From an uncultured Pseudoflavonifractor sp. (lineage in GTDB: Bacteria; Bacillota; Clostridia; Oscillospirales; Oscillospiraceae), in NCBI GenBank assembly GCA_947565875.1, contig CANOHR010000046.1:1-7764 (forward strand): a DNA stretch of 7,764 nucleotides, written 5' to 3'. How positions within the stretch are numbered: position 1 is the stretch's first letter; every line of letters begins with the position of its first letter. Made by a program: the position numbers and the translations under genes. This document shows positions 4,997-7,764 of this stretch, piece after piece. Under the pieces are notes generated by a model. It did no database searches. It was not told the DNA's origin and saw nothing but the letters and a program-made list of their open reading frames with translations.

Positions 4997-5884
4997 ATGC
5001 TGGAGAGACGGACAGACCTGGCCATGGAGGCCCATGAACTGCGGGGAAAGGGCGGAGCGCTGCCGGGAGTGGAAAGCCGGGAGACCCAGGCGGAGGGATT
5101 TCCTCTCACTACCGTAAGGGTGATGGGACCGGAGGGGGCAAAGGCGCTGGGGAAACCGGAGGGGACCTACCATACGCTGGATCTTACCGGGCTGGAGCGG
5201 CGGGAGGAGAACGCCTTTCCCCGGTCGGTCCGGGCACTGTCCGGGCTTCTTTCTCCCCTGCTCCCGAAAGAAGGGGATGTGTTGGTGGTGGGGCTGGGAA
5301 ACCGGGCCATTACTCCCGACGCCGTGGGGCCTTTGGCGGCGGACCGGACCCTGGTGACCCGGCATTTGATCGAGTTGTCCCCCGAGCATTTTGGGTCCTT
5401 CCGCCCGGTGGCGGCCCTGGCGGCAGGGGTACTGGGCACCACGGGGATCGAGAGCGGGGAGATCGTCCGGGCGGTGGCGGACAAGGTAGGGGTGGGGGCG
5501 GTGATCGCCATCGACGCTCTGGCCGCCCGCCGGGTAGAGCGGCTGTGCGCCACGGTGCAGGTCTGTGATGTGGGGATCGCCCCCGGGAGCGGGGTGGGAA
5601 ACCACCGCTTTGCCCTGGACAGGGAGAGTCTGGGCGTGCCTGTCATTGCGGTGGGAGTCCCCACGGTGGTGGATGGGGCCACCCTGGCGGCGGATCTTTT
5701 GGAGGAGGCGGGAGCGGAACTGGATCCCGGAATGCTGAAAAACGCGCCGGGGGCCAGCCTGATGGTGACCCCGAGAGACATCGACCAGCGGGTGGAGGAC
5801 CTGGCTAAGGTCATCGGCTACGCCGTCAGCCTCTCCCTTCAGCCGGAACTGGATCTGGCGGGGTTGGAAATGCTGATCGAATAA
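4997..5884 (+). CDS. gpr: Germination protease GPR (SASP protease)
   Basis: GPR is made in the forespore as a zymogen and, on germination, degrades the small acid-soluble proteins that coat spore DNA. This protein has 295 residues. Family blocks are RTDLAMEA (5-12), VVGLGNRAITPDAVGP (97-112), VTRHL (120-124), GTTGIESGEIVRAV (147-160), AIDALAAR (171-178), GIAPGSGVGN (193-202) and GVPTVVDG (220-227). Asp108 and Asp173 appear to match the aspartates proposed to act in catalysis. The ATG has AAGGGAAGG (4981-4989) upstream; an in-frame stop at 4979-4981 rules out any longer N-terminus. It is shorter than the roughly 370-residue Bacillus enzyme: the propeptide is cut to about seven residues, and an insertion before LMVTP (255-259) is missing. 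spoIIP follows, but after a 256-nt gap with its own promoter. Confidence 0.95.
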   Translation: MLERRTDLAMEAHELRGKGGALPGVESRETQAEGFPLTTVRVMGPEGAKALGKPEGTYHTLDLTGLERREENAFPRSVRALSGLLSPLLPKEGDVLVVGLGNRAITPDAVGPLAADRTLVTRHLIELSPEHFGSFRPVAALAAGVLGTTGIESGEIVRAVADKVGVGAVIAIDALAARRVERLCATVQVCDVGIAPGSGVGNHRFALDRESLGVPVIAVGVPTVVDGATLAADLLEEAGAELDPGMLKNAPGASLMVTPRDIDQRVEDLAKVIGYAVSLSLQPELDLAGLEMLIE

Positions 5885-6076
5885 ATGGATATTTATCGGG
5901 GTGGTCCCCTACGGTACTGTCTGCTAAATTTATATTTAGCCTTAATAATCCAACGTCTGCGTGGGCGGGTTTAGAACCCGCCCCTACGAACCCCATCCAA
6001 CGTACCTGTGCGTAGGGGCCGGTTCTAAACCGGCCCGTCTACACTCACCGATAAATTTTCATTTCTCCCCCCCCTT
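5885..6076. other. gpr-spoIIP intergenic stretch, partly AT-rich
   Basis: This gap has no credible gene. Just after gpr there are three small perfect hairpins: ATAAAT-GGAT-ATTTAT (5881-5896, overlapping the gpr stop), GGGG-TGGT-CCCC (5898-5909) and GCTAAAT-TTAT-ATTTAGC (5923-5940). None is followed by a T tract, so none is a convincing terminator. The 5963-6036 hairpin repeat follows. A C8 run (6067-6074) ends the stretch just before the spoIIP promoter. Confidence 0.5.
5963..6036. repeat. Two-armed hairpin intergenic repeat, copy 2
   Basis: The left half folds as GGGCGGGTT-TAG-AACCCGCCC (5963-5983) and the right half as GGGCCGGTT-CTA-AACCGGCCC (6016-6036). The halves are inverted relative to each other: the reverse complement of 6011-6036 matches 5963-5988 at 24 of 26 positions. 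They continue as CCCTACG and CGTAGGGGC, facing each other across 22 nt. This is the same layout as copy 1 at 2758-2827. It is a REP/BIME-like element; whether it moves or acts in RNA is not shown by the sequence. Confidence 0.75.
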
Positions 6077-6105
6077 TCATATTCCCCTCCCCCGCCGCAT
6101 ACATT
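6077..6105 (+). promoter_or_regulatory. Sigma-E-type promoter of spoIIP
   Basis: The -35 box TCATATT (6077-6083) fits the KMATATT consensus fully. After a 14-nt spacer, CATACATT (6098-6105) matches CATACAMT at seven of eight positions. spoIIP is a mother-cell, sigma-E gene in Bacillus, which fits. The untranslated leader would be about 30 nt and ends with the spoIIP ribosome binding site. The spacer is almost pure C. Confidence 0.8.
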
Positions 6106-6140
6106 GTCCTGTATCCGGCTGGAGGAAGGGGGGACAAGCG

Positions 6141-7292
6141 ATGTGGAATATCAGATGGGGGAGGCTCTTTCGCCGGAGCCTGGCGGTTTGCTTTGCCGCC
6201 GTGGCCTTGTGGTTGCTGCTGGCGGGAGCGGCGGTGGGGGCCGCCGGGGGGATCGGGGAGGAGACCCTGGCTTTCGCCGCCCTTCGTACTGAACTGGGGG
6301 AGGTGCAAAGTCCCCTTCCCTTCTGGCAGCGGCTGGCAGTGTCCCAGTCCCTTCTTTTGGAGCGCAATCCGGGAGATCTGGAACATCGGGAGTCGCGTCC
6401 GGTGGAGACGCTGGAGCCTTTGCCCAATGCCCAGCCCGCTCCGGACCATGACGACGTTCAGGACCAGCCCCAGATCACCGCCGCCCCGGAGGACATTGTG
6501 GAGCGGACCCTGACCCCCCTCAGTTCGGAGGGCTACGCCACGGGGGCGGGACTTTACTTATATAACCGGACCAAGTTGGAGGTGGACCTGACATCCGCAT
6601 TGTATCAGGACCTGCCCTTTTCCCTGGCCCCCGCCGAAGTGGGGCCTCAGATCCTCATTATCCATACCCACACCACCGAAGCCTATACCCCGGATGGCGT
6701 GGACGTATACGCCCCCAGCGACAACAATACCCGTACTCTGGAGGAACCTTATAATATGCTTCGGGTGGGAGACGAAATGGAGGCGGTGTTTACCGAGATG
6801 GGCCTTTCCGTGGTCCATGACCGGGGTGTGTATGACTATCCGGCCTATAATGGGGCCTATGATCGGTCGGGGGCGGCGGTAAAAGCGTATCTGGAGCAGT
6901 ATCCCACCATTAAGCTGGTGCTGGACGTCCACCGGGACGCCCTGGTGGGCGGAGATGGCACGGTCTACAAGGCGGTGACTACCGTGGACCGGGTAAAGAC
7001 CGCCCAGGTCATGGTGGTGGTGGGGACCAACGCGGGGGGAAGCGAACACCCAAACTGGCAGGAAAATTTGGCGTTAGGGGCTAAACTCCAAAAAAATCTG
7101 GATACCCTCTACCCCACCCTGGCCCGACCCATGGCTCTGCGTACCTCCGCCTATAATCAGGGCCTGTGTCCCGGTTCGTTGCTGGTGGAGGTGGGCACCC
7201 ACGGCAATACCCTTCAGGAGGCCCTGGCCGGGGCCAGGGATTTTGCGCGGGCGGCGGGGGCGGTGTTTCTGGGATTGGTGGAAGAGGGATGA
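6141..7292 (+). CDS. spoIIP: Stage II sporulation protein P
   Basis: SpoIIP is a membrane-anchored peptidoglycan hydrolase (amidase and endopeptidase activity) that works with SpoIID and SpoIIM to thin the septum and drive engulfment. This copy has 383 residues: a basic N-terminus and one transmembrane segment (about 12-35), a low-complexity linker rich in Pro, Asp and Gln (about 85-125), and a C-terminal catalytic domain. Family motifs are ILIIHTHTTEAYTP (171-184), YDYPAYNGAYDRSG (231-244), LVLDVHRDA (259-267), VVVGTN (292-297) and SLLVEVGTHGNT (346-357). His175, Glu180, His264 and Glu350 are likely metal or catalytic residues by analogy with zinc amidases. The ATG at 6141 follows GGAGGAAGGGG. 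Open frame upstream to 5961 is only read-through of the hairpin repeat. The pairing with gpr is conserved, but here a sigma-E promoter and a repeat separate them. Confidence 0.95.
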   Translation: MWNIRWGRLFRRSLAVCFAAVALWLLLAGAAVGAAGGIGEETLAFAALRTELGEVQSPLPFWQRLAVSQSLLLERNPGDLEHRESRPVETLEPLPNAQPAPDHDDVQDQPQITAAPEDIVERTLTPLSSEGYATGAGLYLYNRTKLEVDLTSALYQDLPFSLAPAEVGPQILIIHTHTTEAYTPDGVDVYAPSDNNTRTLEEPYNMLRVGDEMEAVFTEMGLSVVHDRGVYDYPAYNGAYDRSGAAVKAYLEQYPTIKLVLDVHRDALVGGDGTVYKAVTTVDRVKTAQVMVVVGTNAGGSEHPNWQENLALGAKLQKNLDTLYPTLARPMALRTSAYNQGLCPGSLLVEVGTHGNTLQEALAGARDFARAAGAVFLGLVEEG

Positions 7293-7296
7293 GCGC

Positions 7297-7325
7297 TCAT
7301 ATTTTCCGGCGGGGGCACATATATC
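7297..7325 (+). promoter_or_regulatory. Sigma-E-type promoter of spoIIID
   Basis: The -35 TCATATT (7297-7303) is identical to that of spoIIP and fits KMATATT completely. The spacer is again 14 nt. The -10 CATATATC (7318-7325) agrees with CATACAMT at five of eight positions, including the CATA core. spoIIID is a sigma-E gene in Bacillus. The element starts 5 nt after the spoIIP stop, so spoIIID can be transcribed by itself or from the spoIIP promoter. Confidence 0.6.
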
Positions 7326-7345
7326 TTTCACAGAACGAACACATT

Positions 7346-7351
7346 GGGGAG
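7346..7351 (+). promoter_or_regulatory. Ribosome binding site that sets the GTG start of spoIIID
   Basis: GGGGAG is 8 nt upstream of the GTG at 7360. The only ATG nearby (7372) has AAAGG just four to five bases before it, which is too close. Homology of the N-terminus agrees with GTG. Confidence 0.65.
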
Positions 7352-7359
7352 TGTTGCGC

Positions 7360-7608
7360 GTGAAAGGAAATATGGAGGAGCGGGCCGTGCGGCTCGCCCA
7401 GTACATCATAGAAAACCGAGCCACCGTCCGCTCGGCGGCGGACCGGTTTGGAGTCAGCAAGTCCACGGTACATAAGGATCTCAGCGAGCGTCTGCCCACC
7501 TTCAACCGGGCTCTCTACCTCCAGGCCAAGGCGGTCCTGGAAGAAAACAAGGCCCAACGCCACATCCGGGGTGGCATCGCCACGAGGAAAAAATATAAAG
7601 GAACGTAA
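7360..7608 (+). CDS. spoIIID: Sporulation transcriptional regulator SpoIIID
   Basis: SpoIIID is a small DNA-binding protein that adjusts the sigma-E regulon in the mother cell and helps the switch to sigma-K. This one has 82 residues. The helix-turn-helix spans about 21-42 and includes FGVSKSTVHKDLSERLP (30-46), nearly identical to the Bacillus protein. A basic C-terminal part follows, with RHIRGGIATRKKYK (67-80), also conserved. The start is GTG at 7360: GGGGAG (7346-7351) lies 8 nt upstream, and the first residues then align without gaps to the start of the Bacillus protein. The ATG at 7372 has poor spacing. The Bacillus protein is slightly longer at the C-terminus (about 93 residues). It lies 67 nt after spoIIP, behind its own sigma-E-type promoter. 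Confidence 0.95.
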   Translation: MKGNMEERAVRLAQYIIENRATVRSAADRFGVSKSTVHKDLSERLPTFNRALYLQAKAVLEENKAQRHIRGGIATRKKYKGT

Positions 7609-7623
7609 AAAGCAAAGAAAAAA

Positions 7624-7711
7624 TGGCTACCTATAAAGGGAGAGACAAAACCGACATTTTTATAGGTGGACACTGAGTGCCCCGCTTGATTGATACAATA
7701 AAAAGTAGCCA
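7624..7711. repeat. Nested inverted repeats after spoIIID
   Basis: TGGCTAC (7624-7630) is complementary to GTAGCCA (7705-7711). Inside, ACCTATAAA (7629-7637) pairs with TTTATAGGT (7659-7667), and the palindrome GGACACTGAGTGCCC (7668-7682, one mismatch) follows. A run of six A precedes the outer left arm, so read on the minus strand the structure ends in T. It could be a folded 3' untranslated region, a small mobile-element remnant or a control region of the next gene. I do not recognise it. Confidence 0.4.
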
Positions 7712-7715
7712 GAAA

Positions 7716-7764
7716 ATGAACGGAAAAGGAGGTCTGCTGTGGACAGTTAAGGCGGGGAAAAGCC
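7716..7764 (+). CDS. Possible 5' end of a gene cut by the window edge
   Basis: From the ATG at 7716 the frame stays open to the window end (MNGKGGLLWTVKAGKS). A strong ribosome binding site, AAAAGGAGG, lies at 7724-7732 inside this frame and cannot serve that ATG. The start it best suits is GTG at 7739, but that frame stops after three codons (GTG GAC AGT TAA). A CTG at 7737 is in the open frame but close. In some clostridia spoIIID is next to spoIIQ and mreB, but 16 residues are not enough for any call. Confidence 0.25.
   Translation, partial: MNGKGGLLWTVKAGKS

Noticed and set aside
5961..6140. N-terminal extension of spoIIP
   Set aside because: These 60 codons are read-through of the hairpin repeat and of the sigma-E promoter; ATG 6141 with GGAGGAAGG gives a normal SpoIIP N-terminal anchor.
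1..7764. CRISPR array, tRNA, rRNA, or intact insertion sequence
   Set aside because: No regularly spaced repeats, no tRNA cloverleaf, no rRNA segments and no transposase gene can be seen in the window.

Overview
The window looks like chromosomal sequence from an endospore-forming, fairly GC-rich Firmicute, most likely a clostridial lineage such as the Oscillospiraceae (Flavonifractor or Pseudoflavonifractor relatives). The reasons are three sporulation genes (gpr, spoIIP, spoIIID), strong AGGAGG-type ribosome binding sites, frequent TTG/GTG starts, GC-rich third codon positions, and 'GTAGGGGC' hairpin repeats between genes. The genus is an inference; no 16S or other marker is present.

Region 1 (1-2930) is a pyrimidine salvage operon. 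A sigma-A-like promoter (56-84) leads into a short transcript leader with a cysteine-rich 26-codon ORF (118-198). Its stop codon lies in the 5' arm of an intrinsic terminator (197-226). Then come codB (cytosine permease) and codA (cytosine deaminase), 13 nt apart. Together they import cytosine and convert it to uracil plus ammonia. The arrangement suggests transcription attenuation. After codA come a hairpin-rich intergenic repeat, a terminator, and a second, bidirectional terminator with a 21-bp perfect stem.

Region 2 (2931-4884) is on the minus strand: rpsT (ribosomal protein S20), then brkB/yihY (a membrane protein), then a type I phosphoribosyltransferase gene with its own promoter. A perfect 9-bp inverted repeat flanks the -10 box of that promoter. 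rpsT and brkB both appear to start with TTG.

Region 3 (4885-7764) is a sporulation cluster on the plus strand: gpr (germination protease, divergent from rpsT), spoIIP (engulfment peptidoglycan hydrolase) and spoIIID (mother-cell regulator). The rpsT / gpr-spoIIP order matches what I recall of Bacillus subtilis; spoIIID next to spoIIP does not. Both spoIIP and spoIIID have convincing sigma-E-type promoters with the same -35 (TCATATT) and the same 14-nt spacer; gpr has a weaker sigma-F/G-like candidate. A second repeat lies between gpr and spoIIP, its two halves differing only by a compensatory pair of changes. The last 155 nt hold a nested inverted repeat and the possible start of another gene cut by the window edge.

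I see no clearly new multi-gene defence or mobile system. The most promising undescribed item is the leader-peptide/attenuator ahead of codBA. Others are the operator-like repeat at the phosphoribosyltransferase promoter, the very short GPR propeptide and the structured 3' end.
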